Both the position numbers and the translations under genes were made by a program. DNA of 64,000 nt. Source: Caulobacter sp. NIBR1757 (lineage in GTDB: Bacteria; Pseudomonadota; Alphaproteobacteria; Caulobacterales; Caulobacteraceae). Of this stretch, positions 57,079 to 64,000 are shown piece by piece; within the stretch, counting starts at the first letter, position 1, and each line of letters begins with the position of its first letter. The notes beneath the pieces are model-generated. The model was given only the letters and a program-made list of their open reading frames with translations. It was not told the origin of the DNA and searched no databases. Location of the stretch: contig NZ_CP115463.1 of NCBI RefSeq assembly GCF_027912495.1, positions 2,007,501 through 2,071,500 of the forward strand, read 5' to 3'.

Positions 57079-57690
57079 ATGGAACTGGTCATCGGAACCA
57101 AGCGCTGGTCGACCTGGTCGATGCGGCCCTGGCTGGTGCTTAAAGCTACCGGCGCGCCGTTCACCGAGACCCTGATCCAGCTGCGCGAGGTCGAAACCTC
57201 GACCGCCGAGATTCGCCGGCATTCGCCGTCCGGCCTGGTCCCGGCCTTGAAGGACGCCGGTGTGGTCATCGTCGATTCGCTGGCCATCTGCGAATATCTG
57301 GCCGAGCGGTTCCCCGGACTGTGGCCGGCGGATCCCGTCGATCGCGCCCTGGCCCGCGCCGCCGCCAGCGAGATGCACAGCGGCTTTGGGGCCCTGCGCC
57401 GGGAATGCCCGATGGAGCTGGGGCTGCGGACCACGCAACCGATGTCGCCCGAGGTCGAGAAGGATGTCCGCCGCATCGTCGAACTGTGGATGGGCCTGCT
57501 CGATCGTTCGGGCGGGCCGTTCCTGCTGGGCGGCTGGTCGATCGCGGACGCCTTCTTCACGCCGGTCGCGACGCGATTCGAAAGCTATGGTCTCGATCTG
57601 AAAATCTGCGGTGACGACGGCCGGGCTCAGGCCTACGCAGAGGCCCTGTTGCAAACGCCCGAGTACCTGGCCTGGCTGGCCGACGCCTGA
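57079..57690 (+). CDS. Glutathione S-transferase-like protein
   Basis: 203 residues. N-terminal thioredoxin-like half: MELVIGTKRWSTWSMRPWLVLKATG, SPSGLVPALKDAGVVIVDSLAICEYLAE (cis-Pro and Asp-Ser for glutathione); C-terminal half with FLLGGWSIADAFFTPVATRF. The start TKRWSTWSMRPWL is typical of the YfcF/maleylacetoacetate-isomerase-like group. It precedes the quinone-oxidoreductase-like gene by 29 bp. Confidence 0.88.
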   Translation: MELVIGTKRWSTWSMRPWLVLKATGAPFTETLIQLREVETSTAEIRRHSPSGLVPALKDAGVVIVDSLAICEYLAERFPGLWPADPVDRALARAAASEMHSGFGALRRECPMELGLRTTQPMSPEVEKDVRRIVELWMGLLDRSGGPFLLGGWSIADAFFTPVATRFESYGLDLKICGDDGRAQAYAEALLQTPEYLAWLADA

Positions 57691-57719
57691 CTCACAAGAA
57701 CACAACGGGAGAAACGACG

Positions 57720-58838
57720 ATGACCACCGGTCTGGAACTGCGCTCGAAGATCACCTCGGACGGCAAGCTGGAGCTGTCGCTGGAAGAGGTCACGGTCCCC
57801 GAACCGGCGGCCGGACAGGTTGTCATCCGCGTCGAGGGTTCGCCCATCAACCCGTCGGACCTCGGCCTGCTGACCGGCCCGGCCGATCTGTCCACCCTGG
57901 TGGCCGGCGGAACCGCCGACCGCCCGACCCTGACCGCCAGCATACCGCCGGAACGGATGCCGATGGTCGCCGCCCGCCTGGACGAGTCGATGGCGGTCGG
58001 CAACGAGGGCGCCGGCACGGTGATCGCGGCCGGGGCAGGGGCCGAAGGCCTGATCGGCAAGAGGGTCGCGGCGCTCGGCGGCTCGATGTACGCCACCCAC
58101 AAGATCGCCCCGGCCGCCGCCTGCCTGCCGTTGCCCGACGACGCGACGGCGGCCGACGGCGCCTCCTGCTTCGTCAACCCGCTGACGGCGCTGTCCTTCC
58201 CCGAGACCATGCGAATGGAGGGCCACAAGGCGCTGGTCCACACCGCGGCCGCCTCCAACCTCGGCCAGATGCTGGTCAAGATCTGTCAGGCCGACGGCAT
58301 CCCCCTGGTCAACATCGTCCGCAGTCCTGCGCAGGTGAAGATCCTGAAAGACCTGGGCGCCAAGTACGTCCTCGACAGCACCACACCCACCTTCAAGGCC
58401 GACCTCGTCGACGCCCTGGCCGAGACCGGCGCCACCATCGGCTTCGACGCCATCGGCGGCGGCCCGCTGGCCGGCGACATCCTGGCGGCGATGGAGGTGG
58501 CGCTGAACCGCACGGCGACCACCTACAGCCGCTATGGCAGCGCCACCCACAAGCAGGTCTACGTCTACGGCGGCCTGGACCTGCGCCCGACCGAGATTCC
58601 TCGCAACGTCGGCCTGTCCTGGGGCATGGGCGGCTACCTGCTGACCTACTTCCTGCAGAAGGCCGGTCCTGAGGTCATGGCCCGCCTGCGGGCCCGCGTC
58701 GCCGCCGAGCTGAAGACCACCTTCGCCAGCCACTACACGGCCGAACTGTCCCTGGCCGAGGCCCTGAACCCCGACACCCTGAAGGCCTACAGCCGCAAGG
58801 CGACGGGCGAGAAGTACCTGATCAACCCGGCCAAATAG
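57720..58838 (+). CDS. MDR-family NAD(P)H oxidoreductase (quinone-oxidoreductase-like)
   Basis: 372 residues. GroES-like N-terminal domain (VTVPEPAAGQVVIRVEGSPINPSDLGLLTG) and NAD(P) domain (ALVHTAAASNLGQMLVKICQADGIPLVNIVR). No zinc-ligand Cys cluster is seen, so it is the zinc-free type. An AAAS-type loop replaces the usual GXXG of many members. It probably reduces an enone or quinone with NAD(P)H. Closely spaced behind the GST, suggesting a shared detoxification role (inference). Confidence 0.86.
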   Translation: MTTGLELRSKITSDGKLELSLEEVTVPEPAAGQVVIRVEGSPINPSDLGLLTGPADLSTLVAGGTADRPTLTASIPPERMPMVAARLDESMAVGNEGAGTVIAAGAGAEGLIGKRVAALGGSMYATHKIAPAAACLPLPDDATAADGASCFVNPLTALSFPETMRMEGHKALVHTAAASNLGQMLVKICQADGIPLVNIVRSPAQVKILKDLGAKYVLDSTTPTFKADLVDALAETGATIGFDAIGGGPLAGDILAAMEVALNRTATTYSRYGSATHKQVYVYGGLDLRPTEIPRNVGLSWGMGGYLLTYFLQKAGPEVMARLRARVAAELKTTFASHYTAELSLAEALNPDTLKAYSRKATGEKYLINPAK

Positions 58839-58844
58839 GCGACG

Positions 58845-59201
58845 CTACAGCGACGCCTCGCGGAAGGCCTGGATGGCCCGGATGCGGGCCAGGGCGTCCG
58901 GCGCCTTCTCATAGCGTTTGAGGAGGCGCGGCAGGGCCCTGGCCGAGCCGTCGCAATGGCGCCGGATCGCCGCCTCGATCTGGCGTCGACGGGCGGCGTC
59001 GTAGGGCTCCTCGCCGGCGAAATGGACGCAGGTTTCGACGTCGTCCTGGAACCCCTGGATATCGACCGGCCAGACCCTGGGCAGGCCGGTGGCCGGATCG
59101 ATGACCGGACAGACCTGCAGGTTGGCGTCGCACGGCGGCGCGGGGGCGTCGGCGGCCGGCTGGGCGAGCAGAAGGAAGGCGGTGAACAGGCCGGCGATCA
59201 T
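58845..59201 (-). CDS. Small exported protein of unknown function
   Basis: 118 residues. Signal peptide MIAGLFTAFLLLAQPAADA; the mature part has three Cys (CDANLQVC, ETCVHF) and a fourth in RRHCDGSA, so one or two disulfides are possible. The rest is helical and charged. GGAG is eight bases before ATG 59201. It is convergent with the oxidoreductase gene and lies 53 bp upstream of nothing known; radC is on the same strand behind it. No family recognised. Confidence 0.65.
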   Translation of the reverse strand: MIAGLFTAFLLLAQPAADAPAPPCDANLQVCPVIDPATGLPRVWPVDIQGFQDDVETCVHFAGEEPYDAARRRQIEAAIRRHCDGSARALPRLLKRYEKAPDALARIRAIQAFREASL

Positions 59202-59254
59202 GGCGATGGCTCCAGGGTCCAGCAGCAACCCTGCCACGGCGAGAGCGCGGGCGG

Positions 59255-60013
59255 CTACATCAAACCCAGAGACCGGAAGCTGGCGACGCCTTCCCGCCCG
59301 ACCACCAGGTGATCGTGCACGCCGATCCGAAGGGTGCGGCCGGCCTCGACGATCTGGCGGGTCATGTCGATGTCGGCGTGGCTGGGAGTGGGGTCGCCGC
59401 TGGGGTGGTTGTGGACCAGGATGACGTTGCTGGCCGACAGTTCCAGCGCCCGGCGCATGACCTCGCGCGGATAGACCGGGGCATGGTCGACGGTGCCGTG
59501 GTTCTGCACCTCGTCGGCGATCAGCTGGTTCTTCTTGTCGAGGAACAGCACCCGGAACTGCTCCCGCGGTTCATGGGCGAGCGCCAGCTTCACGTAGGCC
59601 AGCAGGGCGGTCCAGGACGAGATCACCGTCCGCTTGACGATCGGCTCACGGTGGGCCCGAAGCGTCACCTCGTGCAGCGCCGACAGGTCCAGGGCGACCG
59701 CCGGCCCGATGCCCTTCACCGTGCAAAGGTCCTCGACCGAGGCGGCCAGCACCGCCGCCAGGCTGCCGAAGCGGGTCAGCAGCGCCTTGGCGCGGGGCTT
59801 GACGTCGCCTTGCGGGACCGACCGAAACAGGAACAGCTCGAGCAGCTCGTAGTCGGGAAGCGCGCTTAAGCCCCCCTTACGGGCCCGCTCGCGCAGGCGG
59901 TCGCGGTGACCCGCGTTCGGGTTGGCTTCAGTCTCGACCGCGGGAGCCGACGCGAAATCAGCCCACAGCAGGGGGGTGGTGGCGATGTCTTCCAGGCTGG
60001 CGGCGTGGCGCAT
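59255..60013 (-). CDS. radC: RadC family JAMM-domain protein
   Basis: 252 residues. Helix-hairpin-helix-like first half (LPDYELLELFLFRSVPQGDVKPRAKALLTRFGSL, VKGIGPAVALDL). The second half is an MPN/JAMM domain with the metal motif HNHPSGDPTPSHADID (H-X-H-X7-S-X2-D). The fold is that of metal-dependent proteases or deubiquitinase relatives; despite the name, a repair role is not settled. ATG 60013 is chosen over an in-frame TTG 12 codons earlier. A LexA-type box lies just 11 bases upstream. Confidence 0.93.
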   Translation of the reverse strand: MRHAASLEDIATTPLLWADFASAPAVETEANPNAGHRDRLRERARKGGLSALPDYELLELFLFRSVPQGDVKPRAKALLTRFGSLAAVLAASVEDLCTVKGIGPAVALDLSALHEVTLRAHREPIVKRTVISSWTALLAYVKLALAHEPREQFRVLFLDKKNQLIADEVQNHGTVDHAPVYPREVMRRALELSASNVILVHNHPSGDPTPSHADIDMTRQIVEAGRTLRIGVHDHLVVGREGVASFRSLGLM

Positions 60014-60023
60014 GGGAAACAAT

Positions 60024-60038
60024 GTTCCGTAATTGTTC
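60024..60038. promoter_or_regulatory. LexA (SOS) box GTTC-N7-GTTC at radC
   Basis: GTTCCGTAATTGTTC is an exact GTTC-N7-GTTC direct repeat. It is 11 bases from the radC start and 59 bases before the divergent serine hydrolase start, so it could repress radC and possibly the other gene. In the longer in-frame reading of radC the box would be coding, which also supports the later ATG. Confidence 0.7.
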
Positions 60039-60096
60039 CAGCTTGGCAAGCCTCAACATGATTGACAGCGGCGGAGCCGGCACGCCCCATGGCCGC

Positions 60097-61527
60097 ATGC
60101 GTGTCGTGCTCCTCATTCTGTTGCTTGTGCTGGGCTGGCCGGTGATGGCTTTGGCCCAGCCGTTCACGGCCGACGAACAAAGGCGGGTCGACACCCTGGT
60201 GGAGGCTGCGCTCGCCAGATCAAAGGTTCCGTCCGTCTCGGTCGCTGTCGTGCGCGGCGGAGACCTGGCCTTCGTCAAGGCCTATGGCCAGGCCGCGCTG
60301 GAGCCGGCGCGGGCGGCGGATGCGAAGGCCCGGTACGATATAGGCTCGGTCTCCAAGCAGTTTACGGCCACCCTGTTGCTGAAACTGGTCGACGAGGGCC
60401 GGGTCGGACTCGACGATCCGGTGGGCCGGTACCTGCCCGGGGTGACGGCCGGCGGCCGGATTACGGTGCGCCAGCTCCTGTCGCAGATCAGCGGCTACGT
60501 GAACTACTGGCGCGTGGATTTCCTGCCACCGTCGATGCGTCAGGACACTGCGCCGCAGGCCATCGTCGACCGTTGGGGCCGCGCCCCGCTCGTCTTCGAG
60601 CCCGGGGCGCAATGGCAGTACAGCAATACCAACTACGTCCTGGCCGGCCGGATTGTGGAGGTGGTCGAGGGCCGGCCGCTGAGCGCCTTGCTGGAGGAGC
60701 GACTGTTCCGCCCGCTGGGGATGACCTCGGCCCGCTTTGGACCGCCCCGGCCGGAGGATGGCGATGCGGCGGGCTATACCCGCGTGCTCCTGGGGCCGAA
60801 CCGGCGGGCGGAGGTTGTGCCGCAGGGCTGGACCTTCGGCGCCGGCGGGCTGTCGATGACGGCCGAGGACCTGGCGCGCTGGGACCTGGGCATGTTGCGG
60901 AGGCGGCTGCTGTCGCCGGCCGGATACGCCGCCCAACAGGCCGAGGCCAGGCTCACGGACGGCTCGGGCTCAGGCTACGGACTAGGGGTCTATGTTGGCG
61001 ACGCCAATGGCCACCGGGTGATTTCGCACGACGGCGCGGCGATCGGGTTTGTCGCCCAGAACCGGGTTTATCCCGACGACGGCCTGGCCATCGTCGTTCT
61101 GGTCAACGCCGACTACGGCGGGGCCTCCCACGAGGTCGCCGAGGGACTGCAGGCGATGCTTCTCGGCCCGCCGCCCGCGCCGGTCACACCAACTGCCGCC
61201 GCTCCTCCGCGGACTAGGCCGGTGCATGCAGAGACCACCGGGCTGGCGCGGCGAATCTTCGATGATCTGGCGGCGGGGCGTTTGGAGGAGGCGCGCTTTA
61301 CCCCTGACGGGCTGAGCTACTTCACGGCCGAAAGGCGCGCCGACCTGACGTCGAGCCTGACGGCCCTGGGTCCACCCGCGCGATTCGACCTGGTGACGCA
61401 CGGGCCCTGGGCCGGGTTCGACGGCAGCATCCATGAGATCGGCTGGGCGGACCGGACGTTGATCCTGATCATGTTCCGCGCCGACGATGGACGGCTTGAG
61501 GAATACTACCTCTTCTCGCCGGACTGA
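60097..61527 (+). CDS. Class C beta-lactamase-fold serine hydrolase, exported
   Basis: 476 residues. Signal peptide MRVVLLILLLVLGWPVMALA (residues 1-20). Catalytic SXXK tetrad Ser84-Val-Ser-Lys87 (GSVSKQF) and YSN at 175-177 (WQYSNTNY); the third motif HDGAAIGF replaces the usual KTG. C-terminal 100 residues after a Pro/Ala/Thr-rich linker form an extra NTF2-like-looking domain (ARRIFDDLAAGRLEEARFTPD...). It acts in the periplasm as a peptidase or esterase. ATG 60097 fits the signal; earlier in-frame starts overlap the LexA-type box. Confidence 0.86.
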   Translation: MRVVLLILLLVLGWPVMALAQPFTADEQRRVDTLVEAALARSKVPSVSVAVVRGGDLAFVKAYGQAALEPARAADAKARYDIGSVSKQFTATLLLKLVDEGRVGLDDPVGRYLPGVTAGGRITVRQLLSQISGYVNYWRVDFLPPSMRQDTAPQAIVDRWGRAPLVFEPGAQWQYSNTNYVLAGRIVEVVEGRPLSALLEERLFRPLGMTSARFGPPRPEDGDAAGYTRVLLGPNRRAEVVPQGWTFGAGGLSMTAEDLARWDLGMLRRRLLSPAGYAAQQAEARLTDGSGSGYGLGVYVGDANGHRVISHDGAAIGFVAQNRVYPDDGLAIVVLVNADYGGASHEVAEGLQAMLLGPPPAPVTPTAAAPPRTRPVHAETTGLARRIFDDLAAGRLEEARFTPDGLSYFTAERRADLTSSLTALGPPARFDLVTHGPWAGFDGSIHEIGWADRTLILIMFRADDGRLEEYYLFSPD

Positions 61528-61530
61528 CGA

Positions 61531-62364
61531 TCAGTCGGCGAGGATTTCCGGCTTGAACTGGTCGGTCGGCGAGGCGGTGAAGATCTCGATCGTGCCGTCG
61601 TCCTTGACGCCGCAGCTGTGCTCGCACTGGGCCGACAGGGACTTGTCGCGGGTCACCGCCGTCCAGCCGTCGCTCAGCACCTTCACCTGCGGCTTGCCGA
61701 GGTTCACCATCGGCTCGACGGTGAAGAACATGCCGGGCTTCAGCACCGGCCCCGTGCCGGGGCGGCCGAAGTGCAGGACATTGGGGCTGTCGTGGAAGAC
61801 GCGGCCGAGGCCATGGCCGCAGAAGTCGCGGACGACCGAGCAGCGTTGACCCTCGACGTACTTCTGGATGGCATGGCCGACGTCGCCGAGCGTGGCGCCC
61901 GGCTTGATGGCGTCGAGGCCCAGGCGCAGGCCCTCATAGGTGATATCGACCAGGCGGCGGGCCCGGGCCGAGACCTTGCCGACGCCGTACATGCGGCTGG
62001 TATCGCCGTGCCAGCCGTCGACGATGACGGTGACGTCGATGTTGACGACGTCGCCCTCGCGCAGGGCCCAGTCGCCGGGGATGCCGTGGCAGACCACATG
62101 GTTGCGCGAGATGCAGACGGTGTGGCCGTAGCCCTTGTAGAACAGGCAGGCGGGCAGGGCGCCGCGCTCGAGGATGAACTCGCGGGCCAGGTCGTCGAGG
62201 TGAGAGGTCAGCACGCCCGGCACGACGTGCGGGATCAGCATGTCCAGGCACTGGGCGGCCAGCAGGCCGGCCTTGCGCATGCCCTCGAAGCCCTCGGCCC
62301 CGTGGATCTTGATCTCACCCGTGCGGGTCTCGAATTCGATGTCTTCGTCGACGGAATAGGTCAT
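61531..62364 (-). CDS. map: Methionine aminopeptidase, type I
   Basis: 277 residues. Metal ligands are in place: Asp in NIDVTVIVDGWHGDTSRMY, His in FCGHGLGRVFHDSPN and Glu in FTVEPMVNLG, then CEHSCGV for the last Glu. It removes the initiator methionine from new proteins. The C-terminal 25 residues (DDGTIEIFTASPTDQFKPEI) are an acidic extension. ATG 62364 (MTYSVDEDIEFETRTG) is chosen; the open frame upstream is not family-like. Convergent with the serine hydrolase, four bases apart. Confidence 0.95.
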   Translation of the reverse strand: MTYSVDEDIEFETRTGEIKIHGAEGFEGMRKAGLLAAQCLDMLIPHVVPGVLTSHLDDLAREFILERGALPACLFYKGYGHTVCISRNHVVCHGIPGDWALREGDVVNIDVTVIVDGWHGDTSRMYGVGKVSARARRLVDITYEGLRLGLDAIKPGATLGDVGHAIQKYVEGQRCSVVRDFCGHGLGRVFHDSPNVLHFGRPGTGPVLKPGMFFTVEPMVNLGKPQVKVLSDGWTAVTRDKSLSAQCEHSCGVKDDGTIEIFTASPTDQFKPEILAD

Positions 62365-62460
62365 GGCAGTCCGGTTCGGGGCCGCCGGCAGGCGACAGGT
62401 CAGGCGAGCGTTGAGAGCCCTATGTCGCAATCATAGCACGGAAGTTCAATGCGCGGGGCC

Positions 62461-63174
62461 TCAAGCGGGCGGTTTGGCCCATTCCATGAGCACGAACCAG
62501 GGCGCGCGGCGATGGCGAGCGATCTTCTGTGGATCGCCGCCGTGGGCCGGTGGCTCATCGAAATGGGTGAGGATCAGGCCCTGCTCCAGGCACAGGGTCA
62601 TGTAGGTCGACAGCGGCCTGTGCCAGTTGAGGATGCGGATGCCCTGCCAGGCGACCTCCTCGGCCTTCTCGTCCAGATAATCATCGAAGGCGTAAGCCCG
62701 CCGCCCGTCCGTGAGGTCGCTCCATCCGAGGGTCATGCCCGCCGAGGTGAAGCTGTTGAGGTTGGCGATCAGCAGCCGCCCGCCGGGCCGCAGAACCCGC
62801 GACATCTCGGCGATGGCGGCGCGGACGTCCGGGATGTCGATCAGGGTCAGATAGCTGACGACAAGGTCGAAGCTGGCCTCCGCGAAATCCAGCCCCTCGG
62901 CGCGGCCGGACCGGTAGTCGCCCGTCGGATCCAGCCGCCGCGCGGTATCCAGCAGGGCGGCGGTCGGGTCGACGCCAATGGCGGCCACGCCCGTGTCTCG
63001 CAGCATCCGGCAGAACCGGCCCTCGCCGCAGCCGACATCCAGGGCGTTGGCCGGCACGGTTGCGCGCACCCGGGCCAGCATGGGGGCGTCGAGCACATAC
63101 TCGCGACTCCAGTCGCCGCCCTGGCCCTGGCTTGCGACCCAGGCGTCCGCCGACTCGTTCCAGCCGTCGGACAT
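62461..63174 (-). CDS. Class I SAM-dependent methyltransferase
   Basis: 237 residues. SAM motif I NALDVGCGEGRFCRMLRDTG, motif II region VAAIGVDPTAALLDTARRL and post-I FDLVVSYLTLIDIPD, with motif III LRPGGRLLIANLN. Fold as in UbiE/Coq5-like enzymes. Substrate unknown. It lies 4 bp from the lytic transglycosylase gene on the same strand and is probably its operon partner. Confidence 0.88.
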   Translation of the reverse strand: MSDGWNESADAWVASQGQGGDWSREYVLDAPMLARVRATVPANALDVGCGEGRFCRMLRDTGVAAIGVDPTAALLDTARRLDPTGDYRSGRAEGLDFAEASFDLVVSYLTLIDIPDVRAAIAEMSRVLRPGGRLLIANLNSFTSAGMTLGWSDLTDGRRAYAFDDYLDEKAEEVAWQGIRILNWHRPLSTYMTLCLEQGLILTHFDEPPAHGGDPQKIARHRRAPWFVLMEWAKPPA

Positions 63175-63178
63175 GGGG

Positions 63179-64000
63179 TCAACGACTGGCGGTTGGATCG
63201 GTCGCGTACGGCTGCGGACCGTCGGGCAGATAGGGCTGGGGTCCGCTCGGCAGGTCGGGCGAGGGCATGACGCCGCGGCGCAGGTCGCTGGACAGGGTCA
63301 GCGGCGCCTGGCCGTGGTTCAGTCGTGCGCGGTAGACCTGAACGTTGGACAGCACGTTCATCACGTAGTTGCGGGTCTCGGCGAAGGGAATGCACTCGAG
63401 GAAGTCGAGCGGATCGCCGTTCGGGTCGCGCGGGTCGCCGCAGAACTGCACCCAGGCCACCGGCCGGCCCGGTCCGGCGTTGTAGCCCGCCGCCGCCATC
63501 GCATAGCTGCCGCCGAGGTTGGAGACCATCTGGCCCAGGTACCCCGAGCCCAGCTGCATGTTGTAGTTCGGCTCCCATAGCCGCTCTGGCTGCCAGTCGA
63601 CGCCGACCCGTTTGGCGGTGGCGCGGGCGGTGCTGGGCAGCAGCTGCATCATGCCGCGGGCGTCGGCGTGGCTGCGGACGCGGGGGTCGAACTGGCTCTC
63701 CTGGCGAACGATGGCCAGGACGAAGGCGTCCTCGGCGCCGCCATAGACCGGCGGCGGGCTGAGCAGCGGATAGCCGCGCTCATGCAGGATCAGGCCGCGC
63801 TGCGCGCCGCGGCGATAGGCGATCAGAGAGACTTCCTGTTCGCCGATGCCCCGCAGGGTGTCGACCAGCATGGCCAGCTCGACCGGCGTCTCAACGGTCT
63901 CGCCCATGTAGAGGCCGAACACCCGCACCAGATTGCGCTCACCGGCCGCCGACAGCAGGCGCAGGGCCCGCACCAGCTCGCCGGTCTCGAAGTCGGCCAG
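63179..64000 (-). CDS. Soluble lytic murein transglycosylase (5' part outside the window)
   Basis: The frame is open to the right edge; 273 residues are visible. The C-terminal catalytic SLT domain is complete: FVLAIVRQESQFDPRVRSHADARGMMQLLPSTA with the catalytic Glu in RQESQF, then YNAGPGRPVAW and FAETRNYVMNVLSNVQVYRARL. It cuts peptidoglycan to 1,6-anhydro ends in the periplasm. The N-terminal superhelical domain lies beyond 64000. The C-terminal 45 residues are a Pro-rich tail, longer than usual. Confidence 0.93.
   Translation of the reverse strand: MADFETGELVRALRLLSAAGERNLVRVFGLYMGETVETPVELAMLVDTLRGIGEQEVSLIAYRRGAQRGLILHERGYPLLSPPPVYGGAEDAFVLAIVRQESQFDPRVRSHADARGMMQLLPSTARATAKRVGVDWQPERLWEPNYNMQLGSGYLGQMVSNLGGSYAMAAAGYNAGPGRPVAWVQFCGDPRDPNGDPLDFLECIPFAETRNYVMNVLSNVQVYRARLNHGQAPLTLSSDLRRGVMPSPDLPSGPQPYLPDGPQPYATDPTASR

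Overview
The window is high-GC, densely coded alphaproteobacterial chromosome, most likely from Caulobacter or a close relative in Caulobacterales. The strongest taxonomic marker is a complete popZ (5522-6085), the polar organizing protein largely confined to this group. It sits between a TolC/RsaF-type outer-membrane channel and valS, as in Caulobacter. Other markers are the F1-ATPase zeta inhibitor (DUF1476), LexA sites of the GTTC-N7-GTTC type and long palindromic intergenic repeats. No prophage, CRISPR array or rRNA operon is visible.

Layout. 1-3061: the end of a large DUF2339 membrane protein and tRNA-Cys. 3186-8948: pcm-like gene, tolC, popZ, valS. 8941-13705: DoxX/YHS/AhpD-like operon divergent from a LysR regulator, an acyl-CoA ligase and a DUF1801 protein. 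13871-23820: a mixed metabolic block with amidase, nucleoside transporter, two GSTs, thioesterase, Tat-exported tyrosinase, a uracil-DNA glycosylase-like protein, a lipoprotein hydrolase and a Leu/Phe/Val dehydrogenase. 24116-29083: an ABC ATPase coupled to an MFS exporter, a secreted unknown protein and a transglutaminase. 29132-31814: a radical-SAM plus UdgX DNA-repair operon behind a LexA-type box. 32004-35632: hexuronate-type transporter, 2-keto-acid hydratase and pectate lyase, a small pectin-use locus. 35699-42885: acyl-CoA dehydrogenase, FAD monooxygenase with a SnoaL partner, penicillin-acylase family enzyme and PEP carboxykinase. 42933-53914: purine genes (purL, purQ, purS, purC, purB) interrupted by repeats and an IS1111-type insertion sequence. 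53960-64000: tandem MFS transporters, GST, oxidoreductase, radC with a second LexA-type box, a serine hydrolase, methionine aminopeptidase, a methyltransferase and a partial lytic transglycosylase.

The most interesting signal is the IS1111/IS110-type element at about 47481-48838. It has 13-bp subterminal inverted repeats and a DEDD recombinase. Its 3' non-coding end folds on paper into an internal loop (48656-48717) with two guide-like strands: one is complementary to the right insertion flank (8 nt) and the other is identical to the left flank (6 nt). This is the layout expected of a target-selecting bridge RNA/seekRNA. The element lies inside a dispersed palindromic repeat; the 8-bp core seen by the predicted guide also occurs in two neighbouring repeats.

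Other notable points: two roughly 250-bp copies of an intergenic repeat ending in the same 18-bp palindrome (23828-24078 and 47099-47350); a deoxyinosine-glycosylase-like gene whose only reasonable start is a CTG overlapping the purB stop; tandem diverged paralogues of a small exported protein before pckA; and two small genes (39 and 48 codons). All calls come from reading the sequence; no database search or folding program was run.
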